The position numbers and the translations under genes are program-made. DNA of 42,053 nt from positions 1-42,053 of the forward strand of contig WQYX01000031.1 of NCBI GenBank assembly GCA_009781005.1, read 5' to 3'. Below the pieces are notes generated by a model. That model saw nothing but the letters and a program-made list of their open reading frames with translations. It did no database searches and had not been told where the DNA came from. Positions 1 through 7,239 of the stretch are shown piece by piece; the stretch's first letter is position 1, and every line of letters starts with the position of its first letter. Source of the stretch: Polyangiaceae bacterium. Lineage in GTDB: Bacteria; Myxococcota_A; Polyangia; Polyangiales; Polyangiaceae.

Positions 1-190
1 CTCCATTTTCCAGAGGCGGCGCGGGGCGGAGCACGCAGACATCCGGATCAATCCCAATTTTGGGATTGCTCTCATCCCAACGAATGGCCAAATCGCGCGC
101 AATTCGCGTGTTCGGCCAACTGCACGCCCGAAACGAGAGAATTGCCTCTATCAACCCTGTGGATTCATTGTGCACGATGGACTGGGGCAT
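1..190 (-). CDS. Uma2-family endonuclease-like protein, 5' part only
   Basis: The minus strand reads an open frame from an ATG at 190 to the left edge without a stop, giving 63 visible residues. The stretch RDLAIRWDESNPKIGIDPDV (about residues 34-53), followed by CVLRPAPP, matches what I know of the Uma2/DUF820 family (restriction-endonuclease-like fold), which is heavily expanded in myxobacteria and cyanobacteria. The conserved PDV near the active site is present; the rest of the catalytic domain lies outside the window. GAGGAG sits 3 bases before the ATG and supports this start. Cellular role is unknown for nearly all members. The gene diverges from the lipoprotein gene at 549. Recognition is by motif memory, so the family call is fairly but not fully certain. 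Confidence 0.72.
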   Translation of the reverse strand, partial: MPQSIVHNESTGLIEAILSFRACSWPNTRIARDLAIRWDESNPKIGIDPDVCVLRPAPPLENG

Positions 191-548
191 GGTCTCCTCG
201 GAGAGCTCCCAGCTACGCCGGCTTCGCGGTCTCCGGTCGACGACGAGTTTGAGGTGACGCGCGGTGTTCATCGATTCGAAGCGTAGCATCGGGCTCGGCA
301 CGACTAAAGAGCACGGTGTGCGCCATCGATCGCACCTCGAGATTTCGCGCGGTTCGCGATGCTTCGTGGTGCCCGCGCCCCTGTCGGGCGACAGAAACCG
401 CGGTGGCGCCGACAACCGCGCAGGCAGCGCTTGTGCCGCAGGGGTGTGATGTCCTATCGTTGCGGCATCGTGAGTCCGCTTGAAGCTCGCGGGCACACAG
501 TACGTCAAACCCCTCGCGAAGCCTTTTACTGTCTCCCCTGGAGGAACA
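191..548. other. Intergenic region between divergent genes
   Basis: 358 bases separate the Uma2-like start and the cysteine-rich lipoprotein start, and promoters for both should lie here. The longest frame across it (minus strand, 213-827) has an arginine-rich, motif-free translation and runs antisense into the lipoprotein gene, so I read it as a shadow. I see no convincing sigma-70 hexamers, RNA gene or repeat. The only firm signal is a strong ribosome-binding site, GGAGGA, at the right end just before the ATG at 549. Confidence 0.5.
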
Positions 549-1028
549 ATGAAGATCAAGTGGACCATTCTCTCGCTCCTCGCCGCCGCCGGCCTTGTGA
601 TTTCTGGCTGCTCGTCGAGCAGCGACGACAGCTCGCTCGTACTCGGCCCCGACAACGGCAACGGCACGGGCTATGTCGAACCCGGACCCTATCCCGATGA
701 TGGCACTGGTGGAATGTGCACCATCTACAATCAGGTGGAGCCGCTCGGCGACCAGGATTGTCAGACATGCCTTGAAACAAACTGCTGCGCCGAGCTTCGA
801 AACTGCTTTGACATGGACCCCGCTCAAGCCTGCGCCGACCCCTCAGACCCGGCATGCGTAACCTGCGATGTCCTTGCTTCGTGTGAGGTCAACTGCGATG
901 GCGATTCGCAATGCCTCGATGGCTGCGAAGCAGCCGTTGAACAGCAAATCGTCCTGCAAGCGTACGACGATATTATCAGTTGCGGAGCGGCTAACCCCGA
1001 CTGCGCGACTTACTGCAATATTCAGTGA
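549..1028 (+). CDS. Cysteine-rich secreted lipoprotein
   Basis: A 159-residue protein of unknown function. It begins with a basic n-region, a hydrophobic core and the lipobox VISGC at about residues 16-20, so it should be lipidated and anchored in the envelope. A serine/aspartate-rich linker (residues 21-55) follows. The remaining domain carries about 17 cysteines, including a CQTC, a CC pair, and spaced pairs near the C-terminus, suggesting several disulfides in an oxidising compartment. Small cysteine-rich lipoproteins of this style are common in myxobacteria. The start at 549 is chosen over an upstream in-frame ATG at 480 because GGAGGA precedes it at proper distance and the signal peptide then begins at residue 1. 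The gene is single, with a terminator 41 bases downstream. Confidence 0.88.
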   Translation: MKIKWTILSLLAAAGLVISGCSSSSDDSSLVLGPDNGNGTGYVEPGPYPDDGTGGMCTIYNQVEPLGDQDCQTCLETNCCAELRNCFDMDPAQACADPSDPACVTCDVLASCEVNCDGDSQCLDGCEAAVEQQIVLQAYDDIISCGAANPDCATYCNIQ

Positions 1029-1068
1029 CCTAGTAAGCGAATCCGAATTACCGAACATTGCCAATCAC

Positions 1069-1104
1069 ACGGGCGCTTCTCTTGAGAGGCGCCCGTTTCA
1101 TTTT
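1069..1104 (+). terminator. Intrinsic terminator after the Cys-rich lipoprotein gene
   Basis: ACGGGCGC (1069-1076) pairs perfectly with GCGCCCGT (1089-1096). The interior TCTC/GAGA can pair too, extending the stem to roughly 13 bp with one wobble. The stem is followed at once by TTTCATTTT. It lies 41 bases after the stop at 1028, as expected for a Rho-independent terminator. Confidence 0.85.
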
Positions 1105-1107
1105 GGA

Positions 1108-1133
1108 GGGCAGGCACGAGGCCTGCCCCTACA
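1108..1133 (-). repeat. REP-like palindrome, left member of an inverted pair
   Basis: GGGCAGGC and GCCTGCCC face each other across a 5-base ACGAG centre, and the unit ends in CCTACA. Read on the minus strand it starts TGTAGGGGCAGGC, matching the style of the unit at 1176-1199 in opposite orientation. Short palindromes with a GTAGGGGC head are widespread REP-like repeats in many bacteria, thought to be moved by IS200/RAYT-type transposases (established for REPs; membership here is inference). Confidence 0.65.
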
Positions 1134-1175
1134 ATCAAATAATGCATTGGCCGCCCACTGTGACGGCAACCATTG

Positions 1176-1199
1176 GTAGGGGCGGCCCTCGTGGCCGCC
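1176..1199 (+). repeat. REP-like palindrome, right member of an inverted pair
   Basis: The unit begins GTAGGGGCGGCC, has a CTCGT loop and closes with GGCCGCC. It shares the GTAGGGGC head and CTCGT loop with the inverted unit at 1108-1133, so the two form a BIME-like pair separated by 42 bases. The remainder of the 1029-1360 spacer holds the terminator upstream and no recognisable gene. Confidence 0.65.
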
Positions 1200-1360
1200 T
1201 CATCGATGGATGGTGGTAAATGTGAGGCATTGTGTCCCCAAAGACGCACGTGTAGGCCCCAAAAGCTGGTTGCATCTGAGCAAGACTGACTTCAAAATCG
1301 CATGCCTTCGAGGCGCATTTCGCGCAACCCACCGGAAGTCGCAACCGAATGAGGGGCATG

Positions 1361-2530
1361 ATGAAAAAATACCTGTTGTTGATTGGGCTCGCGGGCGTCG
1401 TGGCTTGTGCGCACTTCACGGCTGCGGAAGCTCCGGATGCGTCAGATGACTCGGCGGACAGCGGGCAGCCGGACGTCCAGTACGTCTATCCACCCATGAA
1501 GAGAACCTACACCGTTTCAACACTGGCGGGCACGGGTGACAAGGGCGCGACAGACGGCCCCGGCACGACGGCGACTTTTAACTCTCCGCAAGGAATCGCC
1601 ATCGGACTGGATGGCAGCCTTTACGTGGCGGACTTCTACAATAACAAGATCCGCAAAATCGCCGTCGATGGTACGGTGAGTACCTATGCAGGCGCAGGCA
1701 ATAGGGGCCTAACCAACGGCTCCTGTGCAACCGCAACCTTTTACGCACCTGTGGGCGTTGCCGTGGACGCTATCGGCAACGTCTATGTAGCCGATTACGG
1801 GAACCACGCGATCCGCACGATCTTTCCTGCACCATGCCAGGTCACCACGCTGGCTGGTTCGGGCAGCGTTGGCGCCTCTGATGACACGGGGACCGCGGCA
1901 ACCTTTAATGGCCCGGCAGGGCTGACGCTGGACATCAATGGCGATGTCTACGTTGCCGACTACAGCAACAACAACATCCGAAAGGTGAAGCTGGACGGCA
2001 CCGTCACCACAATTGCCGGCTCGGGCACCGCGGACCATGACGATGGCCCAGCGTCGACAGCAACTTTCAACAGTCCAAGGGGGATCGCCGCGGACGCAAA
2101 AGGTACGCTGTATGTAGTCGAGACCAGTAACGCCGATATCCGCAAGATCACTACCGACGGCCAGGTCACCACGCTGGCCGGCTCGGGCGCCAAGGGCCCC
2201 GTGATCGACGGTACGGGCACCAATGCCGCATTCTACGCTCCGAATGGCGTTACGAGCGACGCAAATGGCAATCTCTTTGTGGCCGACAGCTACAACAACG
2301 TGGTGCGCTACGTCTCGTTCGATGGCAAAGTCACGACGATTGCGGGGCAACACGACGCGTACACGAATATTGGCGAGGCCGGCGCGGACGACGGCCTCGC
2401 CGATGTAGCCACCTTCAATTACCCAAGCTGGGTGACAGTGGATCCCAATGGTGTGATCTACGTTGCCGATACCTACAACAACAAAATCCGCAAGCTTGAG
2501 CCAACGCTCGTGCCAGTGTACTCCAACTAA
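1361..2530 (+). CDS. NHL-repeat beta-propeller lipoprotein
   Basis: A 389-residue lipoprotein: MKKYLLLIGLAGVVAC is a short signal with lipobox VVAC (Cys at about residue 16), then an Asp/Ser-rich linker to about residue 45. Six NHL-type repeats of about 50-60 residues follow, each with a T-x-A-G-x-G strand, an F-x-x-P-x-G-(I/V) turn and a (L/V)-(Y/F)-V-A-D-x-x-N-N-x-I-R strand, predicting one closed six-bladed propeller. Such domains bind proteins or ligands; the partner is unknown. The start at 1361 is preferred because GAGGGG (1351-1356) sits 4 bases upstream; in-frame ATGs at 1349 and 1358 are alternatives. It stands alone and converges on the DUF72 gene. Confidence 0.88.
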   Translation: MKKYLLLIGLAGVVACAHFTAAEAPDASDDSADSGQPDVQYVYPPMKRTYTVSTLAGTGDKGATDGPGTTATFNSPQGIAIGLDGSLYVADFYNNKIRKIAVDGTVSTYAGAGNRGLTNGSCATATFYAPVGVAVDAIGNVYVADYGNHAIRTIFPAPCQVTTLAGSGSVGASDDTGTAATFNGPAGLTLDINGDVYVADYSNNNIRKVKLDGTVTTIAGSGTADHDDGPASTATFNSPRGIAADAKGTLYVVETSNADIRKITTDGQVTTLAGSGAKGPVIDGTGTNAAFYAPNGVTSDANGNLFVADSYNNVVRYVSFDGKVTTIAGQHDAYTNIGEAGADDGLADVATFNYPSWVTVDPNGVIYVADTYNNKIRKLEPTLVPVYSN

Positions 2531-2537
2531 GAGTACA
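2517..2537. terminator. Inverted repeat spanning the NHL gene stop codon
   Basis: TGTACTC (2517-2523) and GAGTACA (2531-2537) form a perfect 7-bp stem whose 7-base loop contains the TAA stop. It lies in the 39-base gap side of two convergent genes. No T-run follows on either strand, so termination is only a possibility. Confidence 0.35.
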
Positions 2538-2569
2538 TCGCGGCGCGAATGGGGCGCCAACTGGATGCC

Positions 2570-3220
2570 TTATAGCTTCATTGCCTTTTTGAATCGCTTG
2601 GCGTCAGCGAACATATCCACATTTGCGAAGACGTAGGTGACGTCTTTGTGTTTGGCGCCGCGCGCGAGATCCGCGAGCTTCTCAATGGCCGGATCTTCAT
2701 AACGGCTCTTGCGGCCGGCGGGCCCCGGGAGCCGGTAATACGCCACGGAAGCTTCAAGCATCCCGTGTGTGAGCGGATCACGCGCGGGGATCACTTTCAT
2801 GTCCACGGCGAGGGCCGCGGCAACGTCAGCATCCCAGCTCGGCGGCGCCTCCCAGATCACCCGGCTGAATTGGGTACGAACGGCCGCGAGAAAGTCTTTC
2901 GCCGCCGCCTTATTCGCACGATTTTGCACGAACTCGGGCGGTGAAACGAAAACGGCAATCTTCGATTCGAGCTCTTTGCCGACGTCGTGCAACGTGGTCA
3001 GCGACGTCTCCACCACTTTGCCTTCGCGAAAGCCTTCTTGGCCAATCTCGCGGGGCGCCAACATGGCGAACGTGAACCCCTTCGGCGCTTCGCGGCGCCA
3101 GCGGCGGATCGTGCCCATGCCAGGGAGCGCGTGGTGCGTTTCCTGGATCTCTACGAAGAGAAATTCCTTGAAATACCTCGTCGCGGGAACGGGGAAACCA
3201 GCGCACCCGACTGTGATCAT
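2570..3220 (-). CDS. DUF72 (YecE-like) TIM-barrel protein
   Basis: A 216-residue cytoplasmic protein. It opens with MITVGCAGFPVP, the strand-1 signature of DUF72 (I-x-V-G-x-x-G-F/W), and continues with F-L-F-V-E-I-Q-E-T (about residues 19-27), the R-R-W-R-R-E-A-P-K-G-F-T-F-A segment (38-51) and late barrel strands with YYRLPGP near residue 160 and TYVFANVDMF near 195. DUF72 proteins adopt a TIM-barrel fold; their reaction is not established. The protein is slightly shorter than the usual 230-290 residues. It is the last gene of the long minus-strand run, 71 bases after the truncated DUF6036 gene, and meets the NHL gene tail to tail. Confidence 0.85.
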   Translation of the reverse strand: MITVGCAGFPVPATRYFKEFLFVEIQETHHALPGMGTIRRWRREAPKGFTFAMLAPREIGQEGFREGKVVETSLTTLHDVGKELESKIAVFVSPPEFVQNRANKAAAKDFLAAVRTQFSRVIWEAPPSWDADVAAALAVDMKVIPARDPLTHGMLEASVAYYRLPGPAGRKSRYEDPAIEKLADLARGAKHKDVTYVFANVDMFADAKRFKKAMKL

Positions 3221-3291
3221 GGACGCTCTACGTTAGCACGGAACGGCCTCGCATCGCGAACGCGCGATGCGGCGGGCGAGCGGCCGAAAAA

Positions 3292-3666
3292 TCACATAGA
3301 CGCGATCGCGAAGTCCGCCGCGATGCGCTTGCGTACTTCCGTCGCGAGAGCGTCATCGAGAGCCATCGTGTCGACGAGTCGATCCCCCCACCCTAACGGA
3401 AGAATTGCGGTCTCCGGACCAACGCCTTGAGCGTAATAACCATACAAATCATGGAAGGGCGAAAGTTCACCGATGGAACCATCCACGAGATCGCTGCGCT
3501 CGACATGATTCTTGGGATACACGTCCGCTTCGTTCGAGATGAGCAGCTCCGCCGGCGCGCTAGGAAACTGGCCAAGAATGGACTGACTTCCAAGAACTAC
3601 GATTTCATCGTCGTCCGCGATGGTCGCCGCGGCGCGGATGATGTGTTCGAGCTGCGTACGCGTCAT
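3292..3666 (-). CDS. DUF6036-like nucleotidyltransferase-fold protein, C-terminally shortened
   Basis: A 124-residue protein whose first 95 residues read like the DUF6036 / nucleotidyltransferase-fold proteins found in two-gene units of actinobacteria and myxobacteria: MTRTQLEHIIRAAATIADDD, then V-V-L-G-S-Q-S-I-L-G-Q-F-P, E-L-L-I-S-N-E-A-D-V-Y-P and S-P-F-H-D-L-Y-G-Y-Y. Family members, as I recall them, go on for another 60-90 residues with an L-A-x-x-K motif. Here the protein ends soon after LPLGWGDRLV in a helical tail I do not recognise, so it may be truncated or recombined. The ATG overlaps the upstream stop by 4 bases (ATGA), implying translational coupling. A toxin-like role is inference. 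Confidence 0.65.
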   Translation of the reverse strand: MTRTQLEHIIRAAATIADDDEIVVLGSQSILGQFPSAPAELLISNEADVYPKNHVERSDLVDGSIGELSPFHDLYGYYAQGVGPETAILPLGWGDRLVDTMALDDALATEVRKRIAADFAIASM

Positions 3667-3968
3667 GGCGACACCGTCCGCCAGAGTCTCCAGCGTTCTC
3701 GAGCATCGAGAACGCCAGCAAACGGCGTCACCTGACGAAGCGCGCGCGCGCGCTCGGACTCATCGACGAGCAACGCCGCAACATCTTCCGGCGCTTCTAA
3801 GAGCACGATTGCCCACGCGGCAACATACGCAGGGTGAACGTCGCCGCGCTCGCCCCACTCGCGTACGCGCTTGCGTGCACGCTCGAGGATCCAGGGTTCC
3901 GCGCGAAGCCTCTCCGCGATGGCTCGATGCATCACGAGACTACGCTCTTCAGCGAGGGAGTGGCGCAT
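3663..3968 (-). CDS. Small helical protein, likely partner (antitoxin-like) of the DUF6036 protein
   Basis: A 101-residue, strongly charged, probably all-helical protein. The pattern MHRAIAERLRAEPWILERAR, then V-R-E-W, H-P-A-Y-V-A-A-W and a C-terminal R-Q-V-T-P-F-A-G-V-L-x-x-R-E-R-W-R-L-W is one I know from short proteins encoded directly upstream of DUF6036 genes, usually left as hypothetical. Gene order (small partner first, ATGA overlap with the second) fits a type II toxin-antitoxin layout, but no function is shown by sequence alone. The start at 3968 lacks a clear Shine-Dalgarno; an in-frame ATG 36 bases later (LVMHRA) is the alternative. It lies 28 bases downstream of the lptE stop. Confidence 0.68.
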   Translation of the reverse strand: MRHSLAEERSLVMHRAIAERLRAEPWILERARKRVREWGERGDVHPAYVAAWAIVLLEAPEDVAALLVDESERARALRQVTPFAGVLDARERWRLWRTVSP

Positions 3969-3996
3969 TACGATTCAACGATAGCAAATGACGCTC

Positions 3997-4530
3997 TCAC
4001 TCTTCGCTGCTCGATGGGAAACCGAGAATTCTTGCGCCGAGGATTCGGCCGACGCGGCGACCAGCCGCCCGCACGGCGTCGTCGTGCTGAAAGGTGGCGG
4101 CGCGCGCATTCGGAGCGACAGCAACGGTTTCAAAGGCGCGCGTGTCCCCGGTGTCGCGCAGCGGCGATGCACCCGGGCTCGGGGTAACCCATGCGCGCGC
4201 GACGACGCTCACGCGCGTGGCTCGACTCATGGGGAGAAGACGCCCGTCAGTATTTGGTGACGCCGCGATGCCTTCACTCGATTCATCCGCGCGCAATATC
4301 TCGACTTCGCAGCGCGGATATCCATTTCCGGTCGCGAGCGCACCGCGCCGCGCAAGTTCGTCGCGCACGCCCGCGAGCACTTCATCCGAGGCGATAGCGT
4401 CGGCGACGTTCGAGCTCGCGAGCACGACAGCGAATCGTTCGCCCGACGCCTCATTGCCAATCACCGTGTGATATCCACACGCGGAGAATAACGAGCCGAA
4501 TACAAACACGAATACGGGACGCGCGCTCAT
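3997..4530 (-). CDS. lptE: LptE-like LPS-assembly lipoprotein
   Basis: A 177-residue lipoprotein beginning MSARPVFVFVFGSLFSACGY, with lipobox FSAC (Cys at residue 18) followed by the G-Y-H typical of LptE/RlpB. LptE plugs the outer-membrane LptD barrel and helps deliver lipopolysaccharide to the cell surface. After the anchor come an alternating strand/helix region (R-C-E-V-E-I-L, R-V-S-V-V-A-R-A-W) and a C-terminal helix, consistent with the LptE fold, though overall similarity is weak as is usual. Its ATG overlaps the leuS stop (ATGA, 4527-4530). The leuS-lptE order is also that of E. coli, which strengthens the call; holA, which follows in E. coli, is absent here. Confidence 0.78.
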   Translation of the reverse strand: MSARPVFVFVFGSLFSACGYHTVIGNEASGERFAVVLASSNVADAIASDEVLAGVRDELARRGALATGNGYPRCEVEILRADESSEGIAASPNTDGRLLPMSRATRVSVVARAWVTPSPGASPLRDTGDTRAFETVAVAPNARAATFQHDDAVRAAGRRVGRILGARILGFPSSSEE

Positions 4531-7217
4531 CCGACGATGAGATTCAAAATACGGCCTTTGACGTAGATGACTTTCTTCACCGTCTTGCCTTGGACGAACG
4601 GACGCACCCTCGCATCCGACAACGCCGCGGCCTTCGCAACTTCCTCGTCGGCCGCGACGGCGAGGACGATGCTCGCGCGCGCCTTGCCGTTGATCTGAAC
4701 GCCGATCTCGACGACGTCGTCTTTGACGAGCGCCGGATCGAACGCAGGCCACGGCTCGTAGGCGAGCGTCTTGGTGAAGCCAAGGCGCTCCCAGAGCTCT
4801 TCGCCGAGGTGAGGAGCGAACGGAGAGACGAGCAACGTGAGCGCCGTGGCCGCTTCGCGCGGCGTCTTTCCGAGCGCGGTGAGGTGCTTGACGAAGATCA
4901 TCATGGCGCTGATGGCCGTGTTGAACCGCATGCCCTCGACGTCGTCGGTGACTTTCTTGATGGTCTTGTGGAGCAGGCGCAACGTCTCTTGATCGGGCGG
5001 ATCCTCGGTCACGTTGATACATGCATTCCACACGCGTTCGAGGAAGCGGCGCACGCCCTCGATGGCGCTCGTCTGCCACGGTTTGACGGCCTCGAGCGGC
5101 CCCATGAACATCTCGTAGAGGCGAAGCGAGTCGGCGCCGTGAGATTGAACGATGTCGTCAGGGTTGATGACGTTGCCGCGCGATTTACTCATCTTCTCGG
5201 CCACCATCACGACTTCGATGCCGAGCGCTCTGTGGAAGATCTTGTTGTCTTTGATCTCCACCTCGCCCTCCCCGGCCCATTTCTCTTCCACCACGGTGCC
5301 GTCTTCGAGCTTGATTTGCGGCGGATCGTCCGAGCGCGCAACCTTCGAGTTGCCCGGATGAACGGTGCCAGCGGCGTCTACGAAATACCGATACGAAGTG
5401 CCGAGGATGAGGCCTTGGTGAACGAGCTTCTTGAAAGGCTCGACGTCTCTGACGAGGCCGAGATCGAAGAGCACCTTGTGCCAGAAGCGCGCATAGAGAA
5501 GATGCAAAACCGCGTGCTCGGAGCCGCCGACGTAAAGATCGACCGGCATCCACGCCTCGTAAGCCTCCTCGCTCCACGGCTCGGCGTCGTTCTTCGGATC
5601 GAGGAAGCGCAAGTAATACCAGCACGAGCCCGCCCACTGAGGCATCGTGTTGGTCTCGCGCGCGAACCACTTTCCATCCTGCTGAAAGAAGCGCCAGTCA
5701 AGCGCGCGCGCGAGCGGACCAGCCGGATCCGTACCCGGCTTGAAGTCCTCGAGATCCGGCAACACGAGCGGCAACTCGGTCTCGTCCAGCGGGATCGGCT
5801 CGTCGTAGTGAACTGTGTACTTTGCACCCTGTTTTCTGGGATCGCCGTCGCACGTGACCGGGAAGTAAATGGGGATGGGCTCGCCCCAGTAACGCTGGCG
5901 GGAGAAGACCCAGTCGCGAAGCTTGTAGGTGATCTTCGACTGTCCCCTGCCCTGCGCAGCGAGCCAGTCGGTCACGACGCGCCGCACGCGCTCGCTCGGC
6001 ATGCCGCAGGCGATAGGCGCCTTGCTCCGAGCCACGGCTTCGGCGTTCGCCACGCCATCGTCCGTGAACGCTGCCTCCGTGACATTGACCAAGTTGTCAT
6101 GATCTTTTGCGACAACTTGGACAACCAAAAGCTTGTATTTTACGGCGAATTCATGATCGCGCGCGTCGTGAGCGGGCACGGCCATGACCGCGCCCGTGCC
6201 GTAGCTGCCAATGACGTAGTCCGCGACCCAGATAGGGATTTTGTCTCCGTTGATCGGATTGATCGCGAAGGCTCCCGTGGGAACGCCGGTCTTGTCGCGC
6301 GTGACGTCCGACCGAAGGAGATCGCTCTTTTTGCTCGCTTCCGCGACGTAAGCGTTGACCGCAGCAACGTTCTCGCTCGTTGCAAGGTGCAGCGCGAGAG
6401 GGTGCTCGGGCGCAACGACCAAGTACGTCGCACCGGGAAGCGTATCGACGCGCGTGGTGAACACCGTGATGCTCTGCCCCGGGTGTCCATCCACCGCAAA
6501 GTCCACGGCCGCACCTTCGCTCCGGCCGATCCAGTTCGCTTGTTTCACCTTCGTCTCGGGCCAGTCGAGCCCTTCGAGATCGTCGAGGAGTCTGTCCGCA
6601 TACGCCGTGATTCTGAGCGACCACTGACGGATCTTGAGCTTCTCGACGGGGAAGCCACCGACCTCGCTCTTGCCATCGACGATCTCGTCGTTCGCGAGCA
6701 CGGTGCCGAGCGCAGGGCACCAGTTGACGGGCATGTTCGATTGCTGGAACGCGAGGCCCTTCTTGAAAAGCTGGAGGAAGATCCACTGCGTCCAGCGCAC
6801 GTAGCGCGGATCGGTCGTGTCGATCTCGCGATCCCAATCGAAACTGAAACCGAGCATCTTGAGCTGGCGGCGAAAGTTCTCGATGTTCTTCAGCGTCGTG
6901 GTGCGCGGATGCGTGCCGGTCTTGATGGCGTGCTGCTCGGCGGGCAAACCGAACGCGTCCCAACCCATGGGGTGCAGCACGTCGAAGCCGCGCATGCGCC
7001 CGTAGCGGCAAACGATGTCCGTGGCCGTGTAGCCCTCCGGATGACCCACGTGGAGCCCCGCGCCCGATGGGTACGGGAACATGTCGAGCACGTACATCTT
7101 CGCGCGCGCGGGACGTCGTTCGGCGCGGAAGGTCTTCTGCGCTTCCCAGATGCGCTGCCACTTCGGTTCGATGACAGACGGATCGTAGCTATCTGCGGCG
7201 GGGACTTCGGGCGACAT
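4527..7217 (-). CDS. leuS: Leucyl-tRNA synthetase
   Basis: A class I aminoacyl-tRNA synthetase charging tRNA-Leu, 896 residues from the chosen start. The HIGH motif is HVGH at about 56-59 after PYPSGAGL. The CP1 editing domain shows TTRVDT and GTGAVMAVPAHDARDHEFA, including the aspartate that anchors the amino group of misacylated substrate. KMSKS lies at about 675-679 and is preceded by an insertion (about 615-670, charged, E/K/D-rich) typical of bacterial LeuRS, then the anticodon-binding helical domain. An in-frame ATG at 7274 and a GTG at 7235 give longer proteins; 7217 is preferred because the family begins only about ten residues before YDPSVIEPKWQ, and 7274 would overlap the upstream gene by 35 bases. 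None of the three has a strong ribosome-binding site. Confidence 0.96.
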   Translation of the reverse strand: MSPEVPAADSYDPSVIEPKWQRIWEAQKTFRAERRPARAKMYVLDMFPYPSGAGLHVGHPEGYTATDIVCRYGRMRGFDVLHPMGWDAFGLPAEQHAIKTGTHPRTTTLKNIENFRRQLKMLGFSFDWDREIDTTDPRYVRWTQWIFLQLFKKGLAFQQSNMPVNWCPALGTVLANDEIVDGKSEVGGFPVEKLKIRQWSLRITAYADRLLDDLEGLDWPETKVKQANWIGRSEGAAVDFAVDGHPGQSITVFTTRVDTLPGATYLVVAPEHPLALHLATSENVAAVNAYVAEASKKSDLLRSDVTRDKTGVPTGAFAINPINGDKIPIWVADYVIGSYGTGAVMAVPAHDARDHEFAVKYKLLVVQVVAKDHDNLVNVTEAAFTDDGVANAEAVARSKAPIACGMPSERVRRVVTDWLAAQGRGQSKITYKLRDWVFSRQRYWGEPIPIYFPVTCDGDPRKQGAKYTVHYDEPIPLDETELPLVLPDLEDFKPGTDPAGPLARALDWRFFQQDGKWFARETNTMPQWAGSCWYYLRFLDPKNDAEPWSEEAYEAWMPVDLYVGGSEHAVLHLLYARFWHKVLFDLGLVRDVEPFKKLVHQGLILGTSYRYFVDAAGTVHPGNSKVARSDDPPQIKLEDGTVVEEKWAGEGEVEIKDNKIFHRALGIEVVMVAEKMSKSRGNVINPDDIVQSHGADSLRLYEMFMGPLEAVKPWQTSAIEGVRRFLERVWNACINVTEDPPDQETLRLLHKTIKKVTDDVEGMRFNTAISAMMIFVKHLTALGKTPREAATALTLLVSPFAPHLGEELWERLGFTKTLAYEPWPAFDPALVKDDVVEIGVQINGKARASIVLAVAADEEVAKAAALSDARVRPFVQGKTVKKVIYVKGRILNLIVG

Positions 7218-7239
7218 CGCCGCGCGATGTACCACATTT

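Noticed and set aside
50..67. Perfect 7-bp inverted repeat AATCCCA/TGGGATT
   Set aside because: It lies inside the Uma2-like coding sequence (codons for N-P-K-I-G-I) and is most easily explained as coincidence within those codons.
213..827. 204-codon minus-strand frame at the left end
   Set aside because: Antisense to the lipoprotein gene with its signal peptide and ribosome-binding site; no family resemblance.
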